DNA of 64,000 nt, from positions 757,501 through 821,500 of the forward strand of contig NC_019689.1 in the NCBI RefSeq assembly GCF_000317025.1, written 5' to 3'. Shown in pieces: positions 45,820 to 54,725 of this stretch. The notes beneath the pieces were generated by a model that saw only the letters and a list, made by a program, of their open reading frames with translations, did not search any database and was not told the origin of the DNA. This stretch comes from Pleurocapsa sp. PCC 7327 (GTDB lineage: Bacteria; Cyanobacteriota; Cyanobacteriia; Cyanobacteriales; Microcystaceae). Position numbers and translations under genes: made by a program. How positions within the stretch are numbered: the first letter of the stretch is position 1; the number at the start of each line of letters is the position of its first letter.

Positions 45820-46629
45820 ATGAATTTACGCGATAATGCTCTAGAAGTTCTCAAACAAACGAGTAGAACATTTTATATCCCTATTAGCCTTCTGCCGTCA
45901 AAACTCCAGGAAGCAGTAGCATCAGCTTATCTGTGCATGCGTGCCATCGATGAAATAGAAGATTGCCCAGAGCTAGATAATTTTACCAAAGCCAAGCTGT
46001 TGCGCGGAATTAGCCTCAACTTGCAAGCTGGTACCGATAGTAGCGCGATCGAGTATTTTTCGGCTGGGTTAGCTGACTACATTCTCCTGCCGGAGGTGAC
46101 TCTTCGCATTGGAGAATGGGCATTACTCGCACCTAAAACCATCGCGCCGCGCATTTGGGATGCGACGGCAGCCATGGCAGATCGAATGGCATATTGGGCT
46201 GAGAATAACTGGGAAATTCATACAGAATCGGATTTAGATCGCTATACCTTTAGCGTAGCTGGGGCAGTTGGTTTGCTGTTGTCGGACTTGTGGGCGTGGT
46301 ACGATGGAACTCGCAGCGATCGCACCTGTGCGATCGGTTTTGGTCGAGGCCTACAAGCAGTTAACATTATCCGCAACCGCAGCGAGGATCTCAGTCGAGA
46401 CGTAAATTTCTTTCCCGACGGTTGGCGCGACGAAGAGATGCACGCCTATGCGCATCGCAACTTGAAGCTGGCAGAAGGATACACAAATGCTCTTCCTCCC
46501 GGTCCGGCACTCGACTTCTGTAAAATTCCCCTGGCATTAGCTTATGGCACCTTAGAGGTTTTAGCCCTGGGAAAAGATAAATTAAGTCGCAGCGATGTCT
46601 TGACGCTTGTCGAACGGGCAACGCATTGA
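45820..46629 (+). CDS. Squalene/phytoene synthase family protein with altered second aspartate motif
   Basis: This 269-residue all-helical protein of the head-to-head prenyl synthase family. The first Asp-rich motif is intact (MRAIDEIEDCP), as is the N-terminal SRTFYIPISLLP. The second motif, normally DxxED as in NIIRDYLED, reads NIIRNRSEDLSRDVNFFP: the first Asp is Asn. It resembles squalene-synthase-like proteins more than CrtB, which has NILRDVGEDA. Loss of that Mg2+-binding Asp may change or abolish the condensation activity. It is short of the usual C-terminal region by some 40-60 residues. Confidence 0.82.
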   Translation: MNLRDNALEVLKQTSRTFYIPISLLPSKLQEAVASAYLCMRAIDEIEDCPELDNFTKAKLLRGISLNLQAGTDSSAIEYFSAGLADYILLPEVTLRIGEWALLAPKTIAPRIWDATAAMADRMAYWAENNWEIHTESDLDRYTFSVAGAVGLLLSDLWAWYDGTRSDRTCAIGFGRGLQAVNIIRNRSEDLSRDVNFFPDGWRDEEMHAYAHRNLKLAEGYTNALPPGPALDFCKIPLALAYGTLEVLALGKDKLSRSDVLTLVERATH

Positions 46630-46689
46630 TAAAAAATATGAATTCTGAATTATGAATGATTGAAAATTCAGAATTCATAATATAATTTA

Positions 46690-47265
46690 TTATTGGTTAG
46701 TCTGTTGTAATTCGGTGAGAACTTCCTGAGCGATCTTCATGGTGAGACGGACTTTTTCAATCTCGGATAGTTCGTCCCAAGGCGCAACTTTAACGCCATT
46801 GTCGCCGCGCATGGCATAGACTAAAGGACGAGCAAAAACTTGTAAATCTTCTTCTCCCCAGTTCGATAGTAGGGGGTTGACGCACGCCACCAAGCGCTCG
46901 ATGGGAGAAAGATTTTCAGAAATAATGCGAGTGGCTTGTTCGGCGATCGCATCTATCCAATCAGAGGGAACGAGATTACCGAACCTTTGCAGGATCGATT
47001 GCTTAGCTTGAAAAATTTCTGCCGATTCCCAACACTGATGCAGACAATTATAAAACTTTTCTGCTTGGGGGGCGATTTCTTCTGAATCCAGGGAGTCTAG
47101 GAGAGAAAAATTTTGTTCTAATCTTTCAAAGTAAGCTTCGGTTTCGGGTTCAGCTGGATTCCAAAGATAGCAAGCTTCATCTTGTAGCAGCACTTCTAGA
47201 AATTCTCTGGCACAGCGGTCGAGAGAATCTTCGGATTTAATATGGCGTATCGGTTGGTTAGTCAT
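46690..47265 (-). CDS. Conserved cyanobacterial-type hypothetical protein
   Basis: This 191-residue acidic, mostly helical soluble protein with no signal or membrane segments contains LDRCAREFLEVLLQDEACYLWN at the start and ARPLVYAMRGDNGVKVAPWDELSEIEKVRLTMKIAQEVL at the end. I do not recognise a named family. It lies downstream of potA on the same strand (106 bp gap), so cotranscription is possible. Confidence 0.75.
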   Translation of the reverse strand: MTNQPIRHIKSEDSLDRCAREFLEVLLQDEACYLWNPAEPETEAYFERLEQNFSLLDSLDSEEIAPQAEKFYNCLHQCWESAEIFQAKQSILQRFGNLVPSDWIDAIAEQATRIISENLSPIERLVACVNPLLSNWGEEDLQVFARPLVYAMRGDNGVKVAPWDELSEIEKVRLTMKIAQEVLTELQQTNQ

Positions 47266-47371
47266 GATGGAACGAATCCTTCAATTTTAACGATCTAGTA
47301 GCAGCTTGGCAGAAGTAACTACACGGTTATTGGCTTCGATTCCGAACTAAAGAAGTAATGATTTGTTGGAA

Positions 47372-48463
47372 CTAGAGAATCAGACGCATATTTTCTGGAG
47401 AGATATTAATTTGAACTTTTTCTCCGGGTTGATAAAAATGGATGCGACTGCGATGCAAATTTTGTTGGCGAATAGTAATGACAGTTTGTTCGGTCAAGCG
47501 AACCAAATAGCGCGTATCCGTTCCAATATAAACCGCTTCTTCTACTTTTGCCAGCCAACCGGATCGATCGCCTTCTTGAGGGGAAGAAATTGTGATTTTT
47601 TCGGGACGAATGACGATCGTAGCTATCTGTCCTACTGAGAGGCGATCGCGATAGGATACTTTTATCGGTAGGGTTTCATCGACTAGGACAATGGCTTGCT
47701 CGCCCTGTTGTTCTATAATTTTTCCCGTCAACAGATTCGTTTCTCCAATAAAATCAGCGACGAAGCGGGAATTGGGTTCTTCGTAGATTTCGATTGGCTC
47801 TCCTACTTGTAAAATTTTACCTTCTGACATCACCGCCATGCGATCGGACATGGTTAAGGCTTCTTCTTGGTCGTGGGTGACATAGATAAAAGTAATACCC
47901 ACCTGCTGCTGCAAGTGCTTTAATTCTATCTGCATTTCTTTACGCAGCTTTAAATCCAAAGCGCCTAGTGGTTCGTCTAGTAGCAATACCTTCGGTTGCT
48001 TGACAAGCGCTCTCGCTAGCGCTACTCGTTGCTGCTGTCCTCCCGATAGTTGGCGAGGATAGCGTTTTTCTAGTCCATTCAACTTGACCATTTCCAACGC
48101 CTCTGCCACTCGGCTGCGAATTTGAGCGCGAGGCAATTTTTCCATCTCTAGTCCAAAGGCAACGTTTTGGGTAACGGTTAAATGGGGAAAAAGGGCATAA
48201 TTCTGAAAGACCGTATTGACGGGACGGTGGAAGGGAGGCAGTTGCTCCATCGGTTTGCCGTATATATAAATGTCTCCCGACGTAGGTAGCTCAAACCCGG
48301 CTAGCATTCGCAAAGTTGTCGTTTTACCGCATCCAGAAGGTCCCAAAAGCGAGAAAAATTCCCCTTGAGCGATTTGCAAATTTAGTCGGTCTACCGCCAA
48401 AAATTCCTTGTGTCGAGAACTTGTAAAAGACTTGGAAACTTCTACTAACTCAACTGCTTGCAT
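47372..48463 (-). CDS. potA: Polyamine-type ABC transporter ATP-binding protein
   Basis: This 363-residue ATPase of the spermidine/putrescine family has the Walker [20 protein letters not shown]-loop [21 protein letters not shown], signature [16 protein letters not shown], Walker [17 protein letters not shown] and switch [14 protein letters not shown]. The C-terminal TOBE domain includes [14 protein letters not shown]. It follows potD by 27 bp. No permease gene (potB, potC) adjoins; in most genomes they do. ATG at 48463 is used; a GTG two codons upstream is possible. Confidence 0.92.
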   Translation of the reverse strand: MQAVELVEVSKSFTSSRHKEFLAVDRLNLQIAQGEFFSLLGPSGCGKTTTLRMLAGFELPTSGDIYIYGKPMEQLPPFHRPVNTVFQNYALFPHLTVTQNVAFGLEMEKLPRAQIRSRVAEALEMVKLNGLEKRYPRQLSGGQQQRVALARALVKQPKVLLLDEPLGALDLKLRKEMQIELKHLQQQVGITFIYVTHDQEEALTMSDRMAVMSEGKILQVGEPIEIYEEPNSRFVADFIGETNLLTGKIIEQQGEQAIVLVDETLPIKVSYRDRLSVGQIATIVIRPEKITISSPQEGDRSGWLAKVEEAVYIGTDTRYLVRLTEQTVITIRQQNLHRSRIHFYQPGEKVQINISPENMRLIL

Positions 48464-48490
48464 TCCCACCCCCTATTTGAAATCTAAAAT

Positions 48491-49573
48491 TTACCCGCCA
48501 ATTTCGGCTTTAATTTCCGTCCAGGCTTGGTCGTATAGTTGATTAGCTTCGCCAACATCTTTAATAAAAGTCATTTTGTCAAATGTCTCAGCTGATGGGT
48601 AAATCCCTGGATTCTTCAAATCTTCTTTGTTAATTAAACCTTTTTCTAATGCCATTTTGTTGGGCGTAGCATATTTGATAAAATTAGAAATCTTAGCACC
48701 TACTTCGGGTTCGAGGAGAAAGTTGATGAATTTCTCGGCTAATTCTTTGTGAGGAGCGCCCTTAGCAATGCTCATATTATCTATCCAAATGACCGCTCCT
48801 TCTTTAGGGATTGCATAACGGATATTCAGGTTTTCTTCCATAATCTGGAAGATATCGCCGCTCCACTCGACGGCAATATCAACTTCCCCCTGGTCGAGGA
48901 GCATTTGACCCGTATCTGGTGCAAAAGCGGCAATGTTATCTTTATGTTGAATCAGAAAATCTTTAGCTTTGTTTATCTCGTCGGGATTAGTCGTATTGGC
49001 ATCGTAACCTAGGTAGATTAAGATTGCGCCCATCATCGTTCGCAATTCATCCATCAACGCGACTTTTGCTTTATATTTAGGGTCAAAAACCATTGCCCAG
49101 CTATCGATCTCGCCGCCAGTTTTTTGAATGTTGTATCCGAATCCCATTGTTCCCCATTGGTAGGGAAGACTATATTTATTCTCTGGATCGAAGGGTGCTT
49201 TAAGAAACTTCGGATCGAGATTTTTAAGATTGGGGATATTGGCTAGGTTGAGTTCCTCGACTAAATTTTCTTTCCCCATAATCGTTACCATGTAATCGCT
49301 GGGAAAAATCACATCATAGCCAGGATTTCCTGGTTTTAGCTTGGCATAGAGATCGTCCATGCTTTCGTAGGTGTCATATTTGACTTTGGCGCTATATTTT
49401 TGCTCAAATTCTTTAATCATTGCCGGATCTATATAGGCTGAAAAATTGTAGACGCTGAGAACGTTTTCTTGGCTGTTATTTTCCCTTCTAAAGTTAGATT
49501 GATTGGCCGCACAACCAAAGGGTAAAGTTACGCCAACAATAAAGAGAAGCAGAAAGACAAATATCTTTTTCAT
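48491..49573 (-). CDS. potD: Polyamine-type ABC transporter substrate-binding protein
   Basis: This 360-residue periplasmic protein has an N-terminal signal (hydrophobic leader to residue 20, then a Cys, lipobox-like but imperfect). The mature protein has the extracellular-solute-binding type 1/PotD pattern VYNFSAYIDPAMIKEFEQKY, YDVIFPSDYMVTIM and a VEWSGDIFQIM segment. It is the first gene of a two-gene minus-strand operon with potA. Specificity for spermidine, putrescine or another cation is unproven. Confidence 0.88.
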   Translation of the reverse strand: MKKIFVFLLLFIVGVTLPFGCAANQSNFRRENNSQENVLSVYNFSAYIDPAMIKEFEQKYSAKVKYDTYESMDDLYAKLKPGNPGYDVIFPSDYMVTIMGKENLVEELNLANIPNLKNLDPKFLKAPFDPENKYSLPYQWGTMGFGYNIQKTGGEIDSWAMVFDPKYKAKVALMDELRTMMGAILIYLGYDANTTNPDEINKAKDFLIQHKDNIAAFAPDTGQMLLDQGEVDIAVEWSGDIFQIMEENLNIRYAIPKEGAVIWIDNMSIAKGAPHKELAEKFINFLLEPEVGAKISNFIKYATPNKMALEKGLINKEDLKNPGIYPSAETFDKMTFIKDVGEANQLYDQAWTEIKAEIGG

Positions 49574-49746
49574 TTATTCGTAGTTGTAAATATTATCGAT
49601 TGACATGATAAAGCAAAAAGAGCTACGGCGATCGCGATCGCCTCTCAATGTCAGCAGAATTAAACTTGTTGCTAATATTAAGGAATATTACAGTATAGTG
49701 TCAGGAACGCTTAGGAATTGAGGCTGCGTCGCTTTGATAATTTATA

Positions 49747-50253
49747 ATGCATAAAAAAACGTATAAATTCGCTTCTGCTAGAGAGAACGAGCTAATCGTA
49801 TTTTGGGCGTCAAAACCGGGAAATTCTGATAAAGAAGTAAGCGATTGGATCGCGTTTATAAAGCGTCAAGGCATCAAGCGAGTTTGTTGTTTGCTTGCCG
49901 ATAGTCAACTCAATCGTTACTCAGATCTTTTGGGAAAGTATAAACAAGAATTTGGTAGCCATTGTGTTTGCTGGACTCCAATTGAAGATTTTCATCTGTG
50001 CGACCTAGAAACGCTGACTCAGAAAATACTGCCGTTTCTAGCACAAGCAGACAAAAAGGGCGAGAAAGTTGTCGTCCACTGTTCTGGCGGCATTGGACGA
50101 ACGGGGCACTTGTTAGCCGCATGGTTGGTAAGTTTTCAGGGATTATCAAATCAAGAAGCGATCGCAGCCGTTACACAAGGAAAAAATCCTTTCAAAGTTG
50201 TCAAGGCTCTTAATGAACTTCTTAATAATTGTCGTTTAGCTTTTGGAGGTTAG
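49747..50253 (+). CDS. Dual-specificity/tyrosine protein phosphatase
   Basis: This 168-residue phosphatase has the active-site loop VHCSGGIGRTGH with nucleophile Cys112 and Arg118 (CX5R), and a likely general-acid Asp81 in IEDFHLCD. The fold is that of small cyclin-like/DSP-type phosphatases, predicted to be cytosolic. It could remove phosphate from proteins, RNA 5' ends or lipids; substrate unknown. Confidence 0.88.
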   Translation: MHKKTYKFASARENELIVFWASKPGNSDKEVSDWIAFIKRQGIKRVCCLLADSQLNRYSDLLGKYKQEFGSHCVCWTPIEDFHLCDLETLTQKILPFLAQADKKGEKVVVHCSGGIGRTGHLLAAWLVSFQGLSNQEAIAAVTQGKNPFKVVKALNELLNNCRLAFGG

Positions 50254-50304
50254 TTTGTAGTAACGCTTTATTTAGCGCTACAATCAACAATTGATATCGC
50301 CCAC

Positions 50305-52029
50305 TTATAGCTCGCGATCGAAGCCAAATTTATCTCGAATTTGAGCATTAAAATACTGACCCTTTGAAGGAGCATTTTGCAACTCCTTATAGATTGATTC
50401 GGGAACGTCGTGATATTTGTAGATGCTGCCGCTAGCAAATTCAACTTTCAGAATTTTCTGTTTTGAATCGTAGTCGAAGGATTTAATAACGGCACTGTGA
50501 GTTTTGAGTAGCGGGAAGGCGATTACGTCGCGAATGCTAGCAGAATCGGTTAATAACATTACCAGGCGATCGATTCCAATTCCTAAGCCGCCAGTAGGAG
50601 GCATTCCATATTCTAATGCAGCTAGGAAATCTTCATCGACACCGTGCGCTTCTAGATCGCCTGCTGCTTTTTGGGCTGCTTGGGCTTCCAATCTTTCTCG
50701 TTGATCGATAGGATCGGTTAACTCAGAAAAACTATTAGCCGTTTCCCGTCCGACAATAAACAATTCAAACCGTTCCACCAATCCAGGTTTAGAACGATGA
50801 GGTTTGGCTAGCGGTGAAATTTCAACTGGATAATCGACAACAAAAGTTGGTTGAATTAAGCTTTCTTCTACCTTTTGTTCAAAAGCTTCGTTGAGAAGTT
50901 TTCCGATAGAATCGCAATCTTCTGGAATTTCAATGCCTGCTTTTTTCGCTGCTGTTTTTGCCTCATCCAATGTTTTAAATGATGCGAAATCCACCCCCGT
51001 TTTTTCCTGCACTAACTCGTGCATAGTTACTCGCCGCCAGGGAGTCGTCAGGTCAATTTCTTGTCCTTGATAATTAATTTTTAAAGTGCCTAAAACTTCT
51101 TGGGCTACATTAGTAATAATATTCTCCGTCAGCACCATCATATTATTGTAGTCAGCATACGCCTGATAAACCTCAATCATTGTAAATTCAGGATTGTGCT
51201 TGGTAGAAACCCCTTCATTGCGGAAAATGCGTCCGAGTTCAAATACTTTTTCAAATCCGCCGACAATCAATCGCTTCAGATGTAATTCCGTCGCGATGCG
51301 GAGATATAAATCCATGTCTAGGGTATTGTGATAGGTAATAAACGGACGTGCTTCCGCACCGCCTGCTTCGCTTTGTAGCACGGGAGTTTCTATTTCCAAA
51401 AAACCTTGTTGTTCCAAATAGCGACGCATCGAAGCAGTAATTTGAGCGCGACGGCGAAAGGTTTGTCTAACTTCAGGATTGACGATGAGATCGACATAAC
51501 GCTGGCGATAGCGCTTTTCTGTATCAGTCAATCCATGCCATTTATCTGGCAAAGGTAACAAGGATTTCGTCAGAATTGTATATTCGCTGACATAAACAGA
51601 AAGTTCGCCTTTTTCTGTCCGTTTAATCGTTCCTTTTGTTCCTAAAATATCTCCGGTATCTGTTAGTTTTATCAGGGTATTAAAGGCATTAGGAATCTCT
51701 GCCATTGTTTCCTGAATTCTTTTTTTATCCAAATAAAGTTGAATAGTTCCGGTCTCATCTTGAAGATTAAAAAACGCAATTTTTCCCATGATCCGACGAG
51801 CCATAATTCGACCGGCGACAGAGACTTCTACTCCAACTTCTTCTCCATTAGTAAGGTCTGCATATTTATCCTGTAATTCTGCTGCGCGATGAGTCGTTTC
51901 CCATTTATAAGCATAGGGATTCAATCCCAATTTTTTTAGTTGTTCGACTTTCTCAAGACGTGTGGCGCGAATTTCATCTAGGGTAGAATGTTGCTGTGAT
52001 TCTTGGGATCGATCTGAACTCATGGCCAT
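50305..52029 (-). CDS. lysS: Lysyl-tRNA synthetase (class II) with C-terminal KTSC domain
   Basis: This 574-residue aminoacyl-tRNA synthetase has an N-terminal OB-fold anticodon-binding domain ([18 protein letters not shown]), class II motif 2 [18 protein letters not shown] and motif 3 [16 protein letters not shown]. After the usual end ([10 protein letters not shown]) there are about 67 extra residues ([20 protein letters not shown], then [12 protein letters not shown]) forming a KTSC domain, a module named for its occurrence on lysyl-tRNA synthetases. It is thus a known but uncommon architecture. ATG at 52029 is used; ATG 52023 is also possible. Confidence 0.95.
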   Translation of the reverse strand: MAMSSDRSQESQQHSTLDEIRATRLEKVEQLKKLGLNPYAYKWETTHRAAELQDKYADLTNGEEVGVEVSVAGRIMARRIMGKIAFFNLQDETGTIQLYLDKKRIQETMAEIPNAFNTLIKLTDTGDILGTKGTIKRTEKGELSVYVSEYTILTKSLLPLPDKWHGLTDTEKRYRQRYVDLIVNPEVRQTFRRRAQITASMRRYLEQQGFLEIETPVLQSEAGGAEARPFITYHNTLDMDLYLRIATELHLKRLIVGGFEKVFELGRIFRNEGVSTKHNPEFTMIEVYQAYADYNNMMVLTENIITNVAQEVLGTLKINYQGQEIDLTTPWRRVTMHELVQEKTGVDFASFKTLDEAKTAAKKAGIEIPEDCDSIGKLLNEAFEQKVEESLIQPTFVVDYPVEISPLAKPHRSKPGLVERFELFIVGRETANSFSELTDPIDQRERLEAQAAQKAAGDLEAHGVDEDFLAALEYGMPPTGGLGIGIDRLVMLLTDSASIRDVIAFPLLKTHSAVIKSFDYDSKQKILKVEFASGSIYKYHDVPESIYKELQNAPSKGQYFNAQIRDKFGFDREL

Positions 52030-52212
52030 CAATAGTTAACAAACTTTATTGGGAATAGATTTAACAGTTTTTTGCCTTTTTTCGGAGCAAAATGGATAAT
52101 CTAATTATAGTCGGTTTTTGCTCCTATCGACTAAAATGCTCTGTCATTATACAACTTCTTCTAGATAAGATCTTCTAGATAATAATTGTTCCTTTAATTT
52201 TTTTTATTTTTT

Positions 52213-52791
52213 ATGAACGCCGATTCCGAGACCAATTCCAACTTAACATCGAATTCGTCTTGCATTATCGAAGTGCGCGATATGACGATTGACGATATCG
52301 CGCCCGTCTTTCATCTCGGAGAAAGTTTGTTCACTAGCGAACTATATCCCTATCTCTATCGCACTTGGGATGAGTGGGAAGTAATTGGACCCTACAATAC
52401 CGACCCTGAATACTGTTTAGTCGCGAAGGTAGACGGGCAGTTGGCAGGTTTCATCTTGGGAACAATTATCAGCAAAGCAGCCTGGACTTACGGTTATATT
52501 ATTTGGTTGGGAGTGGACAAGAATTTCCAGCGTCGGGGAGTTGCTGACAAGCTGGTGGATAAATTGATAGAACGCATGATTGAAGATGGCGTTCGCTATA
52601 TGCTAGCCGATACCGATCCTAAAAATGTTTCTGCGGTTAAGTTTTTTGCCCGAAAAGGGTTTGGCAATGCTCGCAAGCATATTTTTATGTCGATGAATTT
52701 AAGCAAACATGAATACTATGGCAGATTAATTGCTTACGAGCGCGATAAAGCCGAACGTTCTGGATTCCGAACCCCTCGCCGTCACCTTTGA
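52213..52791 (+). CDS. GNAT family N-acetyltransferase
   Basis: This 192-residue acetyltransferase has the acetyl-CoA motif A GVDKNFQRRGVADKLVDKLI, preceded by GFILGTII and followed by KFFARKGFGNARKH. The core is the RimI-like N-acetyltransferase type; the tail from residue 170 is basic. The likely target is a protein N-terminus or amine. It is divergent from lysS and ends 78 bp before the convergent DUF938 gene. Confidence 0.88.
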   Translation: MNADSETNSNLTSNSSCIIEVRDMTIDDIAPVFHLGESLFTSELYPYLYRTWDEWEVIGPYNTDPEYCLVAKVDGQLAGFILGTIISKAAWTYGYIIWLGVDKNFQRRGVADKLVDKLIERMIEDGVRYMLADTDPKNVSAVKFFARKGFGNARKHIFMSMNLSKHEYYGRLIAYERDKAERSGFRTPRRHL

Positions 52792-52869
52792 TGGGGGACG
52801 GGGAGACAAGGGGACCGGGAGACATACTTCCGAGTTCCGAATTCTTAAAGATTTCCGACTTCTCACCAT

Positions 52870-53490
52870 TCACCTTTGAAACACTACAGATAGGTTATTA
52901 GCTGGCATTGGAATGACTTCTAATAAATTTAAGTCTTCGGCATTAGCTGCTTTGACGACATCTTCTAGGTTGCGGACTCCCCATTCTGGATTTTGAGCGC
53001 GTAACGATTCGTCGAAGGCGAGATTGCTAGAGGATGTGTATTCTCCGTCTTGCTTGAAAGGTCCATACAAGTAGAGAATGCCGCCGGGAGACAGCAAGCG
53101 ATTTGCCCCCGCCATCAGTCCCAAACAAGCCGACCAAGGAGATATGTGAATCATGTTAATGTTAACGATCGCGTTTACAGGAATTCCTGTCTCTTCAATC
53201 GACCAAAGGGAATCCCGCGCGTCTATCTGGTATGGTGGATGTAAATTATCCGATGGATTGCGATCGCGCCAAGCATTGATACTTGAGAGCAAAAGCGGAT
53301 TGGGGTCAGAGGGAATCCATTGGCGAGGTCCGAGGCGCGGTGCGAAGAAGACAGCATGTTCTCCCGTTCCGCTAGCAATTTCTAAGATATTGCCGCTAGG
53401 AGGCAGTACTCGCAATAAGACTTCTAGAATAGGTTCTCGGTTGCGTTGCGTGGCAGGTGCATACTGTCGTGCATCTGTCGGTGTATTCAT
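52870..53490 (-). CDS. DUF938 family SAM-dependent methyltransferase-like protein
   Basis: This 206-residue protein begins DARQYAPATQRNREPILEVL and contains the SAM-binding motif GNILEIASGTGEHAVFFAPRLG followed by WIPSDPNP and NINMIHISPWSACLGLM. This is the DUF938 family, related to class I methyltransferases. The substrate is unknown. It is divergent from the other methyltransferase gene at 53526. Confidence 0.88.
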   Translation of the reverse strand: MNTPTDARQYAPATQRNREPILEVLLRVLPPSGNILEIASGTGEHAVFFAPRLGPRQWIPSDPNPLLLSSINAWRDRNPSDNLHPPYQIDARDSLWSIEETGIPVNAIVNINMIHISPWSACLGLMAGANRLLSPGGILYLYGPFKQDGEYTSSSNLAFDESLRAQNPEWGVRNLEDVVKAANAEDLNLLEVIPMPANNLSVVFQR

Positions 53491-53525
53491 AGGGCGCTAC
53501 TTTAGTCTGGATTAACAATTTAAAT

Positions 53526-54362
53526 ATGGAAGCACAATCTAATCAAACTGAAAATTATATTCATGGTTATACAGCCCAAGAACAACAGCGTTTGATAGAG
53601 CAAGCGCGGTATTGGCGAGAAAAACTAATTCTCAGAGATGTTAAGCTTCTACCAGGCGATCGCATTTTAGAAATTGGCTGCGGTGCGGGGGCAGTTCTTG
53701 GAGTGTTAGGACAAGCTTTTCCTCAGTTGCAGTTAGCGGGTATCGATTTACAAGCATCGCAAATTGCTTATGCTAGGCAGCATTTAGAAAATCTCGGTTT
53801 ATTGGAGGTCGATCTACGAGTTGGCAATGCTTCCCAGCTTCCTTGGACTGATAAAAACTTTAACCATATTTATAATATTTGGTTTTTAGAACATATTTCT
53901 AATCCAGAACCCATCTTGCAAGAAGCATATCGCGTTCTCAAACCTGGAGGCACGATTATGCTTAATGAAACCGATTATCGGACTATTCTGATTTATCCAG
54001 AGTCAGCCGATTATCGATATTTACAAGATACACTATGCGAACTGCTGATTTACTCTGGAGGCAATCCTTATATTGGTAGAAGATTGGGATTACTGCTGCA
54101 AAAAACTGGGTTTAGTCGAGTTAATAATTCCCCTTGGGCTTTCCATTATTTTCAAGGAGAAAATAGTCAGGAACTACGCGATTTTATTGAATATATTTAT
54201 GCTTGGTTAGCACCGACCATTTCACAAATGACTGAGAAGTTGAGAAAAGATGAGAAAAGATGGCGATCGGGCTCAGAATTTTTCCGTTCTATCCCGGATT
54301 TACAAGAAAGTGCTGCCAGTATCGTCGTTTACCCTGCGTTAGCAATTAAGGTTAGTGATTAG
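53526..54362 (+). CDS. Class I SAM-dependent methyltransferase
   Basis: This 278-residue enzyme has SAM motif I ILEIGCGAGAVLGVLGQAFP, the acidic loop AGIDLQASQIAYAR and motif IV region HIYNIWFLEHISNPEPIL, then YRVLKPGGTIMLNETDYR. It looks like a Methyltransf_11/25-type enzyme of small-molecule metabolism; a fixed function cannot be read. The start lies 35 bp from the divergent DUF938 start. Confidence 0.88.
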   Translation: MEAQSNQTENYIHGYTAQEQQRLIEQARYWREKLILRDVKLLPGDRILEIGCGAGAVLGVLGQAFPQLQLAGIDLQASQIAYARQHLENLGLLEVDLRVGNASQLPWTDKNFNHIYNIWFLEHISNPEPILQEAYRVLKPGGTIMLNETDYRTILIYPESADYRYLQDTLCELLIYSGGNPYIGRRLGLLLQKTGFSRVNNSPWAFHYFQGENSQELRDFIEYIYAWLAPTISQMTEKLRKDEKRWRSGSEFFRSIPDLQESAASIVVYPALAIKVSD

Positions 54363-54725
54363 TTATTGGTTAGTGGTCATATCAAATCCGATTGAATAAC
54401 TATAATGGCAGGTAGTGCGAGCATTCTGCTCGCTTCCCTTGACGATTGCGCAAAGCGCAGCGCCCAAAAGGGCGGACGCAAGGCAATTTACGGTTAATTA
54501 AATGGAGCAAATATTAGAAATCCGCCAGAGAATTAATTTCCTAGCTCAAAGCTAAAGTCGGTTAAAACCAACAGACAAAAAAATTAATCTTTTAGTCGCA
54601 TTAGCTTCCGGGGAATAAATTCCCCGTCTTATATATCAAGTTCATTAAAATGAACTTAGACATTTATCCAGTCGTCTTTAGATGACTTTAAATATAAGGC
54701 AGTGATAGAACATCGAGGGGAGATT
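54363..54725. repeat. Modular hairpin repeat, copy C, plus GC-rich palindromic patch
   Basis: A GC-rich patch (GCGAGCA/TGCTCGC hairpin at 54417-54433, then GCGCAAAGCGC and GCCCAAAAGGGC near 54450-54475) is followed by a third hairpin cluster: CCAGAGAATTAATTT-type arm at 54524, CGGGGAAT-AA-ATTCCCCG at 54609-54626, AAGTTCATT-AA-AATGAACTT at 54638-54657 and AGTCGTCT-TT-AGATGACT (one G.T pair) at 54670-54687. The first of these aligns base for base with A1 in copy A apart from two compensated pairs. No gene was seen in the 363 bp. Confidence 0.7.

Noticed and set aside
54363-54725. A tRNA-like or riboswitch reading of the hairpin cluster
   Set aside because: Stems match palindromic repeat units seen elsewhere and no conserved riboswitch or tRNA core was recognised.
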